From Clitopilus passeckerianus (taxonomy: Eukaryota > Basidiomycota > Agaricomycetes > Agaricales > Entolomataceae), in contig CALYLX010000082.1 of NCBI GenBank assembly GCA_944990035.1, forward strand, positions 248,001-312,000: a stretch of DNA of 64,000 bases, in the 5' to 3' direction. The notes under the pieces are model-generated. The model did no database searches. It saw only the letters and a list, made by a program, of their open reading frames with translations, and was not told where the DNA came from. Each line of letters opens with the position of its first letter. Position 1 is the first letter of the stretch. Shown here in pieces: positions 24,410 through 37,250 of this stretch. The position numbers and the translations under genes are program-made.

Positions 24410-24680
24410 ACATTTTAAAATGAAAATGAATGAGGGAAATCTTCCCGAGTTTGAACCAGGTTTGAACGCCCCAGCTCCGCACAACCTTCACTTCTGGCGC
24501 CAGAAGCTTTTTATCACGGAAACCCCTAGAAACCGGCCAAAGAAACATGTTGTGCCCTTCCGGCACGTGTTTCCGAAAGTAAAAGGCAAGAAAACCCGTG
24601 GAAACCGGCCAGAAACAGGTAAAACAGGTTTCTTCAACACGATATCCGACGGAAACAGGATCCGACGCCAGCAGTGAAGC
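24410..24680. repeat. Possible small element with internal GAAACCGGCC repeats
   Basis: GAAACCGGCCAAAGAAAC at 24529 and GAAACCGGCCAGAAAC at 24601 lie 72 bp apart, with further GGAAAC words nearby. Terminal repeats and target duplication could not be established, so a non-autonomous mobile element is only a suggestion. Confidence 0.3.
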
Positions 24681-24869
24681 TTTCGAATGTAACAGCTGCA
24701 AACGTAGTGAGAGTACTAAGCTCCTCAGCTCGAGATTGGAGCTTGCTTCCATTGGTGCGAAGCCGATACTTCGTGCAATGCAGAGAGGCGGTGGCCTGCA
24801 GGTATTGGGATGAACATAACCGTGCTATACTGCTTCCATAGTGATTCGACCCTGAGCATGCAATCTCTT

Positions 24870-26854
24870 TATGGACATATCCCCCGTTCAGCTGCGTCAC
24901 CTCAGGATGCACTTGTTGTCTTTCCATCCTGACATGTTTCTCTCAGGCAAAATCCGTCTTTACGTCAAAGAACGAGCAAATCCGACCTCCAAGATGACGA
25001 TGAAGCCCGTTATGTGTACGTCCCCTTGCTTTAAGTTGACTTTCAACCCCATTTGTCACGTTCTTCCTCGAACAATGCGTGCTTGTCTCAACTTTTGTCC
25101 CCCTCCTTCATCACCTCGGGTTCTACTCTACCCACTGAGCTTTGGTGCAAGCTTCCTGCACAAGGATACAGAGGATGGCTGTCATGGTGTTGGGGTTGGT
25201 GTCGGTGTCGTCAATCTTGCCGCGAGTTCCTAGAGAAGAGAGATAACCAGCGTCAGTTGTGAGGTGTAGTAGGGAGGAGGCGAACGTACCTGCAGCCTCG
25301 ACGTTGACTACACCCGACCAATGCAAGTGTGGAGGCCGCTGTCGCAAGTCTCATGTCAGTCGACGCCGCAGGAAGTAAACCACTATGCACATATTAGATG
25401 TTCGTGGTTAGACCTCTTTGAATCAACTCAGGTCCTTGACGTGTGTAAGGAAATTGAGAGGCCCTCTCGACTACGAACCCTCGACGAGCACCTCCGTGAC
25501 GAGACTACGCGGCGTTTCCTTGAACCCGAAAGGATACCTGTAGGACACAGGTGTCGTCACTTCTTCTTGAGAACTCGAATGCCAGCGACAGATATCGGCT
25601 ACGGCAGCGTTCGGAATTGCTTGTCGGCATCTGTAGGTCAAACAGCTAACGTCGGTAAAGGTCGACGGGTAAATGAGAGGAAGAAACGTACCACGGCAAA
25701 TAGTGGCTTAGAAGGGCACTCAACGAGCAAGCCGCACGCGTTGGCGAGGAGGACATATGGTGATTCTTGCCCTTGACTTAGAAAGCAGCCTTCAAGCTCA
25801 AGCATCATGTCCGTGTTGGTGTCGCCAAATCGGTCCTGCCGCCAGTTCCTATAGTGGGGAGACAACCAGCGTCAACTTTGAAGTGGAAACGGAGGGGGGA
25901 GAACATACCGAGCAGCTAAGTGAGGAGGTTAGGTTAGGTTGCCTACCACCAACCCGGGATTGGATGATGGCTGTAGGTTGGCGTTGTGGTCGATTTGGAT
26001 GGAAGCTCGGCGGACACGCAACATCTTGACGTGTATGCGTCGTGATCTTGGAGGAGGTAGATACCTAAAGAGGAAGAGATAGTCAGTGTCAGATTGGTGT
26101 AGGGAATAACGCGCAACGGGGAGAGCAGGTGCAGAGGCAGGAACGAGGAGGGTGTCGAAGTTGAGAAAGCCACGTACGGAGTTCAACGTTCAACTTCAAA
26201 CATATATACCCATATCTCGCATTTCCTGAGCCCAACTCGAGAGCTTGCCTTTGGCAAATGAGTTATCCGTGTCTTGCACATATCCATCTCAGGAGAGTTT
26301 ACTGGAGGACGACGTGCCATGGTACTGTTGATGAAGGAGTGATTAGCGTCGTATTTGAGGAAAGGATAGGACGAATGGTAGACAGGAGTGAGCGACATAT
26401 GGTGGTAGGTGCATGAGGCAAGAAGGATGGTCTGGTAGACGAGGGTGAAGGTACAGACCTGTCCATGGCTTCAGAGAACGTGCGTCATCGCCATCTTGGA
26501 AGTCGGAAGAAAGGGGAGGTTCGCTCGTTGTTTGAAGTCATGATGTATGCATTTTGCCTGGTGGAAGAAAAGACAGGATCAGAAGTTAAAGCAGACCGAC
26601 GAATGAAATGACGCAAAAGAACAGGAGATAACTCACCTGAACAGTCACAGATGCTCCTAAATACCTGGCTGCACTGTCTAGAGGTCTAGCTGGCTGTAAA
26701 CTGGTGCATCTGGGTCCAAGAGAATCCAATTTGAATCGAAGATGGGTGGAAGATGGTGGTGTGCCCAGGGTGCGTTCTTGGTAAGGTTCCTGGCCCTGTT
26801 TCCCTGCCTGTTGTTTGGCTACCCGGTCGAGCCCAAACAATCCAATCACGAGCT
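24870..26854 (-). repeat. R family copy 4, left arm
   Basis: Minus-strand modules repeat the pattern exon, GTACGTTCGCCTCC...ACTGACGCTGG...CTAG, exon. One exon reads LQDHDAYTSRC and another LLANACGLLVECPSKPLFAV; counterparts occur in R copies 3, 5, 6 and 7 (LQDHEAY, FQDHYAY, SSKWLFAAAV, FLKPLFATAAV). Stops and frame changes break every attempt at a full protein. Confidence 0.5.
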
Positions 26855-26889
26855 GCCAATCACAGAAGGGCGCTTCCAAGGCGCTTACT
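26855..26889 (+). repeat. R family core, copy 4
   Basis: GCCAATCACAGAAGGGCGC then TTCCAAGGCGCTTACT, with TTGTTTGGCTACCCGGTCGA on its left as at the other cores. Confidence 0.65.
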
Positions 26890-28330
26890 GCGCCAGCTGA
26901 AATTTAGCCCTATTTGAATTTTGAATCAGAGCCTCGGAATCGCTCTTTGAATTGGAGTCTTCTCGCTCAAGTCCTTCATCGACCATCCTTTTATGTCAAA
27001 CATTTTCAACCTCGGCGCAGCTTCAAGAAACTCCACCACCATCCACTGGAATTATCGACCAAGGCGCATCCATAACTTGAACTGCCCAGGACTCGGAAGC
27101 TTTGCTACAGCTTGAAACAACGGGCGACCCAAGATGACGGGTGCTTTTGTGGAAGGAAGCGTCTTTTGCGTACGGGGTTTTTTTATCTCATCCGCTACGT
27201 TGCCGTTCCCATTCTTCTCCAATCAGTTCGCAGCACTGACTCTCCCTTCTCTCTTTAGATTACCCTCCTCCAAGATCATTCCTTGAAGCCAAACCTACCA
27301 GTGTGACCTGGGGAGATGTGAATATGGACTGACTCTCCCTTCGTCTTCAGGTTACCTTCTCTCGACTACCACGACACATACTAATCTCAAGACGTTGCAT
27401 GTCCACCGATCTACCATCCACGTCGGCACGCTACCGTCATTTCCCCGAGCCCATGACAGGCAACGTCCGCTTATCCATCTCGCGACTTGGTACGTTCCTC
27501 TCCCTCTTGCTCCGCCTCACACCTGACGCTGGTTACTAGTATCTTTTCTCAACAAACCATGGCATCAACGTCAGCCTTCGAGGATACCGGCATCTGTAAC
27601 GACACCGCGAGACTCGTCCTCTTAAGCCATATGCAGGAAATGTCCTCATGCCAACGTGCCCAGCCCATCACCGGATGTTCCTCCAAAGCATTATTCGCCG
27701 CAATGGGCCGGTACGTCCTCCCGCTCTATCACACTCCTCATCCGCCTTTACTAACGTAGCTCTATGACTTAGAGACGGCAAGGAGTAATATGGTAGCAAC
27801 AAATCCTGCGCAACCCCGACCTGTTGCTTTCCAGAGTCTTTCTCGGTCAAAGCTACATGTCGTTCTCTCAGGCTGGGTGCAAGAAATGGCGATGTATATA
27901 CACTTGCTCATGGAGGTGCTTTTTGAAAGGCTTGGATTCTTGGCTAAAGCTTGAGGTTCCTTCCTCTCTCTCTCTCTCTCTCTCGCCTCACCGGCCAGAA
28001 CTGACGCTGTCTGCCCCTTTCTTAGCGAAGAATACACGACAAGATGAGGCTCATGATGGATATCCACGACATTGAGTCGGCGACACCCTATGGTGGAATA
28101 TCACTCTGGGCTAGGCGCAGCAAACATCGTTCGTTCGGACTCGTTATTGACGGCCAGTGGTATGTGGTGTTTCGTACTCTTCTCCCCGATTAACTTAGAA
28201 GTTAAAGGATTCAATCCTGAGATGATGATTAGAGCGCTGGTTGGTCTGATTTGCCACCTCCTGGATCCACGGCCGAACAGCCAGTCGCAACTACCGCATC
28301 TACGCAGCCACGAATCCAATTATATATATC
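26890..28330 (+). repeat. R family copy 4, right arm (type 2)
   Basis: Shares blocks with the right arms at 33747 and 53014: CCACTGGAATTATCGACC, CAAGGCGCATCCATAACTTG and CCAAGATGACGGGTGC, then intron-like modules. A block near 28210-28280 (TGAGATGATGATTAG ... TGGTCTGATTTGCC) recurs near 55070-55130. Exons are degenerate. Confidence 0.5.
27964..27984. repeat. CT microsatellite
   Basis: About ten uninterrupted CT units inside an R arm. Confidence 0.9.
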
Positions 28331-28386
28331 TACGCTAGCCACCAGGAGAGAAGGAGATCTAATTAACTATAATATTACGGCATATT

Positions 28387-30233
28387 TCAATGCGACACTA
28401 TTTGAACAGCCTCCTCGTCACCATTTGCGAGAGCCTTGATGACCGAACGTTTAAGAGGCACAGTGAAGCTAACTGCGTTGTCCAACCAGTCATTGACCTC
28501 CAAATTTGCATTAGAGAATTGAGGGTGAGGACCATCCTGCGGCTTCCTTGCGCCTTCCATGGTGTCACCATTGAGGTTTGAGCTGTCGCCGTACGATTTC
28601 TCGAATGTGATTTTGCTGAGATCGAGTTCGAATGAAAAAACGTGCCAGAAGTTGGCGAAGAGGAACGGCTGAGCGTTCTTGTCCCCAAGAGGGAGCCTTG
28701 CCCGAAATCTTTCTCTGATCGATGCCGGCTTGATGCAAGACCAGAATGTCTTCACCTTGATTCGCAGGGTTCGACCATCTTCAGACCTGGAGGCGAGGAT
28801 GGAATGCGGTCCAGGGATGAACCCCTCGCTCGTGATAACTTCCCCAGCGTTGTGGGTGGGGGTGTGCGAGTACTCTGTCCACGCCACAAAGGTGTTCTGT
28901 GATGGTATTTTCTCCCGGTGCGAATCGATACCCCAGCGGTGTCTGGTTGAATCCTGCCCAGCGACATTCTGAAACGTTGCCCCCAAGCTTACACCGACTC
29001 CTTCATGACCAGTAGAAAGTCCGAATGTCCGCCCGGGCTGCTTTTCTATCTTAGCTCTGGTTTCGTCGCCTCCTGCGTGCTGGATTATCATTGGTAAGCC
29101 ATAGGGGGTCACATTAATAGGGGTCATCTCTGTAGACAAGTGAAGCCGCTTTAGAGAATAGAGTTTTTTGGAATCGCTTGACAATGAGATAGAGGCGAAA
29201 TTGAGGAAGCACCATGGATTGCGAATGTGTACGCCCTCAGGGCTGTCCTCTCCATCCCGTTGCTACTTGGCTATAGAAGGGCGGAATCGTAAGTGGGATA
29301 ACGGAGAAAGGGGCATAAACACCTTACCTCAACCTCGATAGAGGTTTCAAGCCAAAAGGTATAGCTGGCCGGTGGTAGACCTCTCGGACAGGCTGACTCA
29401 ATGATGAGGGGGGAACATAGATTGAGATACAGGACACGACGATTGGGCCTGGTGGGATTCCCATCGAACGATTGCGCGTCCTTGAACCCAACCTGTGGTG
29501 GTTGGTCTTCAGTACTTTCCCCCTCTTGAATTCCCTCATCAATGTTACCGTGAGTCTGCGGACCCGAGGAGGTACCAAGCGTCTGACTTGGATGAGCTGA
29601 GCTCGGGCGTTCGTCTTTCAGCGAGTTCACGTCCGGTCCCGGTTGTAAAGTTGACATGGGCGGAGGCTGAACTTTGTCTTGGCAATTATCAGAGGTGTCA
29701 GGGGGCGGCGGGAGGAGGTACACGCATGAGGGAGCGTATACTACGCCCGAGAACGGCGCAAGATGCGGGAGTAACAATCTGGATATTTCGACCGGATCTA
29801 CAACGAGATCCTTATCCAGAATAATGAATATCTCCTCGAGTTCTACACCTATCTCGATGAGCTCCTCGTTAAATCCCCCTTGTAGGGAAAATTTGCCATC
29901 ATATCCAAGGCTATAGAGCCCTTTGCGAACATTGGCCGTGATTTCCGTTTGTTTCTGCTCTAGGAATTTGACAGCTGCATCTGCGCCTGCCATACTTGTT
30001 CGCAGAGAGCTGACTGCACCACATTTGTTCGTTTGTTCATCAACAATTTCAGGCGCCTCGGCCAGGGATTGTGCGGACGATTCTGATGTGGTGATGTCGG
30101 CCTTCACGATGTCGATGACAGGGGTCGATGATGGAGAGTTAGAAGGTTCCTCGTGATAGGTGTCCGAGTCGTGGGGTTCGGGGGAGAACAAAGGATGTCC
30201 GTCCTTAACGTTTTGTCCCATACTCCTATCCAT
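28387..30233 (-). CDS. Unidentified 593-residue protein
   Basis: Exon 1 (30233-29328) and exon 2 (29262-28387) join in phase 0 across an intron ending AAGTAG, which removes an in-frame stop. The N-terminal third is polar and disordered (PSNSPSSTP, TTSESSAQS). A more structured stretch follows: FLEQKQTEITANVRKGLYSL, then FNEELIEIGVELEEIFIILD. Exon 2 looks globular (GHEGVGVSLGATFQNVAG, FVAWTEYSH, FFANFWHVFSFELDL-like run near the end). No signal peptide, membrane segment or known motif. The frame continues upstream across a GTGAGT...CCATAG intron (about 30292-30242) into PKPKERNRLLSSELERKM, so a further 5' exon is possible and the start at 30233 is provisional. It may be specific to mushrooms. 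Confidence 0.6.
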
Positions 30234-30293
30234 TTTTCTCTCAAGCTATGGAAAGAACATTAGTGGTGGCCTATAAGCAGTACATGAGGCACT

Positions 30294-31100
30294 CACGCTC
30301 GCTAGAGAGCAATCTGTTCCGCTCCTTTGGTTTTGGCCCAGTTGGAAGCGGTGAGAGAGTGAGGTGCGACGGACCGCCGGCGGTGCAAGACCATTTGAGC
30401 GCAGCGTCTCACCACGCTCTACGGTATAGGGTAGGAAGGGGGTTGACAGCCGTTGCTCCTTACGGAGAACTGCTTTCGATTCTTTGCGACATATTTAAAT
30501 TTGCTGGGGTGTCAACCTGCTAGAATACATCTCGGGCTCTGGATCTTCGTCTTTCCTGAAGGTGATGAACGAGAGGTAACTAATCTCAGGCAAAGGAGAA
30601 TGAGTAAGAGGTTTTATAAACAACGACTGGGTACATTTTATTATGGACTGTCGAAAACATTGTAAGCCTCACTTGGCTCTGGTACTGTCTGGGAAGAAAT
30701 TACAACACCTTGATCCAACTATTTGCGATGGTCAGGAGGGGATGAATAACTGCTAATTGTAGTGCCATGTGTTCAGCATGGATCCACTATCTTAACCATG
30801 TCAACTTCTAACTTCGAGTCTAAAAAGTCAATGTCTGGTTAAGACTGAGTCTATGGAAACAATCCCTGAATTGGACCCCGCGACGTTTGGCGCTGTGTCC
30901 ATTCAAATGTTTTGGGCCATGAATAGCTACCTCAAAGTCGCCTTAGAGTGGCGGTGATTCCTAGGAGAGAGTAGAGCGAAAGTTCCATTATGTGGTGTTT
31001 CAAGCTAAATTTCCGCTCACGCCGCCGCTTCCTCTGAAGCCAGGTATTACAACAGCGGAGCGGAAACTTCCCGGTCCAGCTACATGTTTGTTCTAGAGCG
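30294..31100. other. Intergenic, no supported feature
   Basis: Apart from the possible 5' exon of the gene above (30293-30370), I see no coding or repeat structure. Confidence 0.35.
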
Positions 31101-31107
31101 ACACAGA

Positions 31108-32803
31108 CTACGCGGACTCCCTTTGTATAGCCTCCCTGAACCTCCAGCCATCAAGGTCGTTCTGGACGGCGGCATTCAGAGACTTATCCTCGTTGGTGAT
31201 CAACTTGAAGGACGGGATGAATATCTCCGAACGGCGTGTCCCTCGGAGCCCATACCAGTACGACTCCCGTCCCTCAGCCAGGGCGACAAAATTGTTGATA
31301 CCAACGGAGGTGGCTTCCTCGTCTGTCATGGCCGACTCTCGACAAATCACTTCGTTACATGCTGCCGAGAGCCATTCTTGAGATCGGTGTTTTATAGCAA
31401 GTATCACCCTCCTTGCTGCGCTCGAGCCTGGTTGGTTGCTCGCGGTGAAATCGGGGTCGCCGATAATGGTGGCAGCGATCGCTTGATCAATGAAAGAAGA
31501 TACCGTCACTGGTCCTGGATCATAGTATTCCCTCGAGTCCCAACGCTTCCTCGAAGAACGTGCCTTTTTGAGCTCCCACTGTGTCCTATATGCCCCCTGG
31601 GCATATGAAAGAACTAAGGCGCAACCCAAAGGCAACCCCATGCAATGAACCTCGTCGCTCGTAAGACGCTCCGATCGCTCAGCCAATTTGGTATAGCCCG
31701 CACGCAGCCACTCAAGGACTCCCTCCTCTTTTGCAATCCGGGTTTCCTCAACGGCGGTACCCACCCGGTCCATCATTGGTGTCCCCCCCGTAATAGTGGC
31801 CATGGCATTGTCCACAGCAGATTCAGCTAGATACCGGGCAGATTCTGAGTCCACCACTGGACGCGAACACTTTCTCCTCGTAATGGCTTCTCGCAATTGG
31901 ACGACGTGAACGCTAGAAGAGATCCCTAGGACCTCGACTTCTCTCTTCGTCAAAGGGGTCTGACGAGATAGAAGGCCTCTAAAAACTGTCTTGATCCAGT
32001 TTGCAATTGAGTGTTCTCGGCCAATGGAAAGTCTATCTTCATCGCTGTCAACCATCTTTTCCAAGTGCGTTATAGCAGTGTTCCTCAAAAGGGCAGAGGC
32101 CCAAATGGTGGAATATGCCAGAATGCGTAGCCATTCCTCTCTTGACAGAGGAATGTGATCGGTTGACGCTCTGCCATATATTGCATGAGTGTCAAGGGAA
32201 GGGCTCGAGAACGTGAATACACTCACAGAGATAAGTCGATTAACTTAAAGTACAGCTCAGTATCTGACTTATCGACACCCTTAAGCCAGCATGGGATCTT
32301 CTTGGGGATCTCTCGCGCCATCATATCTTCGACTTGGTGCTCTAAGTCGGAGGTTTGCACGAATGGCCAGTGAACTTTCGGCGCATAGTAGACTATGTCG
32401 TCTACCTGGGACGTATCAAATTAATAGTCAATAAAATGGCGACTTCAGACGAAGTTACGACAGACAGTACCTCGAACTCGATCATCTCAAGGTAGTAGTC
32501 AGCGTCACGCTCGGGAGGCGCTTCGAGTTCATCCGCTGGCGGCCTGAGCGAGATTGCAGTGAGGATCTTCCGAGAAAATCAATGTCATGAATACATACAA
32601 TGGGACCAAGCACGCTCGAAGGACCTCCATGGTACTCGACATCTCGGCCATCCAGCTTTGAGGGTTTGAGAGAGCTTTTTTGCAATCGGCGGTAAATGTA
32701 GAGTCATGAACCTGTTAGACGAGACGAATCAGCACAAACGCACCCAAAACCAAATCGGAGAGAGATCATTCACTTCAAAGGTCCATTTGAATGGTTGGGT
32801 CAT
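31108..32803 (-). CDS. BTB/POZ-type protein with three C-terminal modules
   Basis: Five exons, 32803-32774, 32711-32599, 32543-32471, 32405-32227 and 32170-31108, keep one frame over 485 residues. The middle part follows the layout of Agaricomycete BTB proteins: RDADYYLEMIEFEVDDIVYY, then CWLKGVDKSDTELYFKL, then REEWLRILAYSTIWASALL and a RNTAITHL helix. After it, a module of the form (N/E)W...L..R...LT..E...LG.......RE occurs three times: NWIKTVFRGLLSRQTPL, EWLRAGYTKLAERSERL and EWLSAACNEVICRESAM, each followed by a T..E...(L/M/V)G segment. Family members I recall have one. The BTB half is diverged and its fold call is an inference. BTB proteins usually act as dimerisation or Cullin-3 adaptors. 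Nothing shows a functional link to the NLRs. The acceptor at 32543 was chosen because it alone keeps frame. Confidence 0.6.
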
Positions 32804-33360
32804 GTTGACTGATGAGAGAAACAAGACGTATACCGATTATCACAGCGCGGTGTCACGACCCCAACACGCTGCGTGTCTACGAATCATTTGGGCGTCTATC
32901 AGCGCAGACGCGCCAATTTCGGATGCTTCTGTAAATAAACTGTGGCTATGAACAAAATCAGAAGCACTGTATAAATCTGCTTAGTGGCAGGAATTATCTG
33001 TACCTTGAGGAGCATCTCGTGTGCAGTCGGAACGGTGTTCATCTCATTGCTCTTCAAAGGTATTGTGCAAATACTCAGTATTTCACACCATCGAGACAAC
33101 ATCACACGAATATCGTGGCGAATCGAGTGCGTAAGTAAGAGTAGCAGTCATGGGCGTTCGTCCCCCCACCTATTCCCCAGACTCCCCTCGACTTCTCCTT
33201 CATCTCAGCTAGACTAGCTCCACGTCACTTTCTCTTGCATTCCGTTGATACAAGACATATTAGGATGAATCAAGGCTCCTATATCCTCATCGAATCAAGG
33301 AAGAATTGAGAAGCCCCCAAACATGATAAGAAGGCTTCGGACAGCGTCGAATTGAAAAAA
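32804..33360. other. Intergenic, no supported feature
   Basis: Upstream region of the BTB gene and left boundary of R copy 5. Nothing else supported. Confidence 0.35.
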
Positions 33361-33710
33361 GGAGCGTACCCAATTCTAGCATACAGGTGCATAGTTCCTA
33401 AGCCTGACTCGTGGGCAGGACTTCGACGATAACTTCAAGCCCTCCACATCTTGCACTCGTCGATCTTGGGAGAGCCTATCGTGGCTATAGAAGAAGGAGT
33501 GGTCAGCATCGTATTCGAGAAGGAATATGACCAAAGGGAGACAAGATTTAGGGCATGAACATCTCGTAGAAGGAAGGTAGAGAAGAACGGGAAGGGGGAT
33601 GGAGCGGATATTGGCAGAGGAGGGCAAAGTTGGAGAAAAGGGACGTACTCGATAATGTTTCCCGGCCGGGACTGGATTATGGGCCAACGGCAAATATTCC
33701 CCTCACAGTC
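33361..33710 (-). repeat. R family copy 5, short left arm
   Basis: Contains minus-strand blocks reading SPKIDECKMWRA and WPIIQSRPGNIIEYVPF, which match blocks near 19850-20040 in copy 3. The exon next to the core, present in copies 3, 4 and 7, is missing, so this arm carries an internal deletion. Confidence 0.5.
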
Positions 33711-33746
33711 CGCCAATCACAGCAGGGCGCTTCCAAGGCGCTTACT
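33711..33746 (+). repeat. R family core, copy 5
   Basis: CGCCAATCACAGCAGGGCGC then TTCCAAGGCGCTTACT, one of the best preserved cores. Confidence 0.65.
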
Positions 33747-36700
33747 GGGACTTCTGTTTGGTTCTGCTTGATTCAGACCCTCATGCCTCACATGAAGTCG
33801 CCCTTTCGAGTCTTCTGGCTCAAGTCCTTAGTCCATTTATCTCAAGCACTCTCAACCTCGGTGCCACGGCGCAGCTTCAGGGAACCCCACCACCATCCAC
33901 TGGCATTCTCGACCAAGGCGCATCCATAACTTGAACTGCCCAGGACTTGGAACCTTTACGACAGCTTACTGCTTGAAAAGCAGACTACCCAAGATGACGG
34001 GTGCTGTTTTGCAAGGAAGCATCGATCATCTTTTGGGCACGTGCCTTTCGTCGCCCGCCTCTTTCATCATCCGCTACGTTGCCGTTCCCATTCTTCTCGA
34101 ATCAGCACGCAGCACTCGCTTCAGCTGTTCCTCCGCCCCAATCCCTCATACTGACCACGTCTTCCTCTACAGGAACTCTCCTTAATCAAGCCCTTCCGAG
34201 GCCAACGCGTGCAAGATATGACAATCCTTCCGAGTAAGGTCCGGGATATGGGTGTATGCTAGGATCATGTACGTGCCTTATCTAACTTCGACTCCCTCCT
34301 CGTTCCCATCTCTCCCGGATCTCCATTATTCTCTACCCTAACTCCTTGTTGTTGCCATTTACTCTCCTCCTTGTCTCACTCTACATTAAATCTGACACTG
34401 ACAGCCTCTCCATCTACAGGTACCTTTTCCGAGATCCCGAGACAGGCATATCCATCTCCTTGAGCGCCAACCACGGCTCCTACTGTTGTGGCACCAACCA
34501 ATCCAGTGAAAGAAGACTTCGTCTACCAAGGTCCCATTCAAGACACTAGGAATCTTCCACGATACCGGCAAAATCAACCCCGACAGGCAGTCATCCTCTC
34601 GAGTCAGTCGCAAGGAACGATGCATCCCGTTCACAGAGGTGATCGCCGAGGCTACAGGTACTTTCCCCTTCCTCCTGCTCTACATGAAAATGCACACTGA
34701 CTCGGTCTTCCTCTCCAGAGTTTCGCTCTCCAAGATCAAATTCTGACGTCTTGGGAGCCTGCTAGGTCGTATTCCATGGAAATCCCATCCAAGACCCAAG
34801 AACTACAGGCGGTATTGGCGGCACCCTGTCGAAGACCGCATCCGTGAAAGCCAGTAGCCTAGTTGTACGGCCCAGTGCTGAAGGTCCTTCCAAAGGCGTA
34901 TCGGTTCCAGTGGTACGTCTCTCGCAGCACATCCTCCCGGACTCCATGCTGACTACAAGTAACCTATAGGTCGTGACGAGTATTGGTGGGCATCAGCGCC
35001 AGTTGAAGATCTCCTTCTCACTCGTTGACGACGAAGCCGACACCGACACCACATGCCATCCTCCCAAGCATGTCCCGCTCACCATGAAGTTCCTGAAACC
35101 ACTATTCGCCACGGCTGCAGTGGTACGACCTCTCTCCCTATAGCCTTCTGACAGGCTTTTACTAACGTAGCTCTTTGACCCGTAGATAATGAAGATTGAT
35201 TTCAGCCACTGCGATATCCATCTTCAAGTTCTCGACGGACCTGGCGGAAGATGACCGGCGGCATTTGGTTGCTCGCGGAATTCCCATTTAAGCTCAAGAC
35301 TGGAACAATAAGACTTCAAAGCGGCGACGTTATACTACAGCCGTCGTCTGGGCCGGGTTCAAGAAAGTCGGCGTAGTCTCATCAAGGAGGTACTCGTCTA
35401 GGGTTCTTCAAAAATCCAATTCGGCTGAGGTCGGGGTTGAAGGTACGTTCCTCACCCTCCTGTTCCGCTGTCAAAACTGACTCCGGCTGTCTCTTCCTCT
35501 AGGAACTCGCGGCGAGAAGCATTGACGAAACCAACACTGTCAACATAGGGTCACTAGCGCAGGAAATGTCCTCCCTGTCGTTATTCAGGTTCAGTTTGAA
35601 CCTCGTTCCGACGGCAGTGGTACGTTTTTCTTCCCCTCATATCACTTCCTTCCGACCTCCTGCTGACGTTGCTTCTCGACTTGCAGATTTTGGAGAGTAA
35701 AGCTCAGCACCAGCAGTAACCTCAAGCCTTGGCCTTGGTCAGAACACTTCAACGGATTAGGGTATGGACTAGGGATAGGGATCACTGGCGGAAGGGAATT
35801 CTGCGTACGTATCATCTCGTCAATTTTAAACTCTTCGTTTCTGTTCTCTTCTATCTTCTACATCATGGCCTCGGTGCTCGTACTCGTTATACTCCAACCC
35901 GAACCTGACGCTTACTGTTTGTCTATTACAGAACCCCTCCCTTCTGCGACACTCCCAAGCAAGCTCTACACAAGACCGATGTTTGCAAGTTGGGCATTTC
36001 AGCTCGTCCGAGTCAGGAAGTGTCATCATCGGTAGTCGGGGCTGGAGCCTGCGGTTCGTTTCTTATTTCACATCCTCGTCGACCTTGCGCTGACTTGGTT
36101 TCTTGGTGGCAGGTTGGGGCTACTGGAGGGAGACAGCAGCACCAGATGAAGACGCGTTATCGCGTAATTCAGCTCTACTTGCCGTTTACCAATGCCAGGC
36201 GGAAGCATGCGCAGCGGAGAGGACCTCCCAATCTCATTTATACGCGTCAACGGGCTGCGAGCAGGTCGTCGCACTCCAAAGAGGTCTAACCACGGAACGT
36301 CTGGTATGTGCATAGTCCTTTACTTTTTGGCGGTCTCCGCTGACACAGTTGCCAACGCAGCAGCTTGATTCATTCCAAGGCAACTTTCGGGCTTCAAGCC
36401 TCACCACCACCACCACCGCATCTTCAGAACCATTGGCGACAAGGACACCGACGTCTTGGTGATTGCCTTCTCCCAACTCAAGAGCAACGAATGCTACATT
36501 TCGTCTTCGCCGAAGTATTCTGCTCACCGTCGCGGGCAGATTTCGTTTCAAGACTCGCATTGACTGCGGTGGTACGTTCTTGGCCCCCCCCATATCCTCT
36601 CAACTTCGTGTTAACATCGCTCTCCATCTGCAGATACCGACAAGCGATGTATGGCACCAGCAGAAGCCTCACCTGCTAGCGAAACCTGACCAGGTCATAC

Positions 36701-37250
36701 TTTACATGACGAAGGTACTCGTTGAGGGTTCTTATACACTCAAGTGGTTGGCTACAGTCAAAGGTGACGTATGTTTCCCCTTTCCCGCTCCTGTCACCAC
36801 CCATGCTAACCACGCCTTCCTCGACAGACATACATTCCCAGGGATCGGTGCTTTAGAGTGCTTCTATCCACCAGTCTCAACATTGCCTGGTCAAGGTTAC
36901 CAAGTGGAAAGCGCGGAAGGCTCAGTTGCTTGCTCTGGAGTAAGGGAGGCGGGAGGCAAGGAGTGGAGACGTCAGCGTTCGAGGTGTATGGTTGGCGAAG
37001 AAAGGTTTTGCGTTAGGTCAGGGCGCTCCCGGGAGCGATACCCCTAGAGGCTATTCTCTCGTCGTTGTATGTCTTCAGCTTTCTTCCTCATTTGGAAATG
37101 GGTGGATTTTGACTCGTTCTTTATTAGCTCCCAGAGTCTCCTGCTGAGCTTGTAGATGAAATTCAACGCCGCTACGATGCCTCTATTGGTTTTCCTACCT
37201 CGTACGTCTTACCCGCCCGTCACATCTCCGGTGTTGGGCTCATTCTGCTG
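33747..37250 (+). repeat. R family copy 5, long right arm (type 2)
   Basis: The longest arm. It has about ten exon-like blocks separated by modules such as GTACGTCTCTCGCAG...CTGACTACAAGTAACCTATAG. The best preserved piece (about 34970-35255) reads GGHQRQLKISFSLVDDEADT, PLTMKFLKPLFATAAV and, after an intron, IMKIDFSHCDIHLQVLDG before a stop. A block near 36632-36770 reads IPTSDVWHQQKPHLL then YMTKVLVEGSYTLKW; relatives occur near 45000 and 54250. A sequence-conserved protein once existed, but I do not recognise it. Confidence 0.5.

Noticed and set aside
36463..37047. 194-codon plus-strand frame in R copy 5
   Set aside because: It reads through intron modules with GTACGT and CTGCAG signals, so only part (IPTSDVWHQQKPHLL onward) follows the conserved exon.
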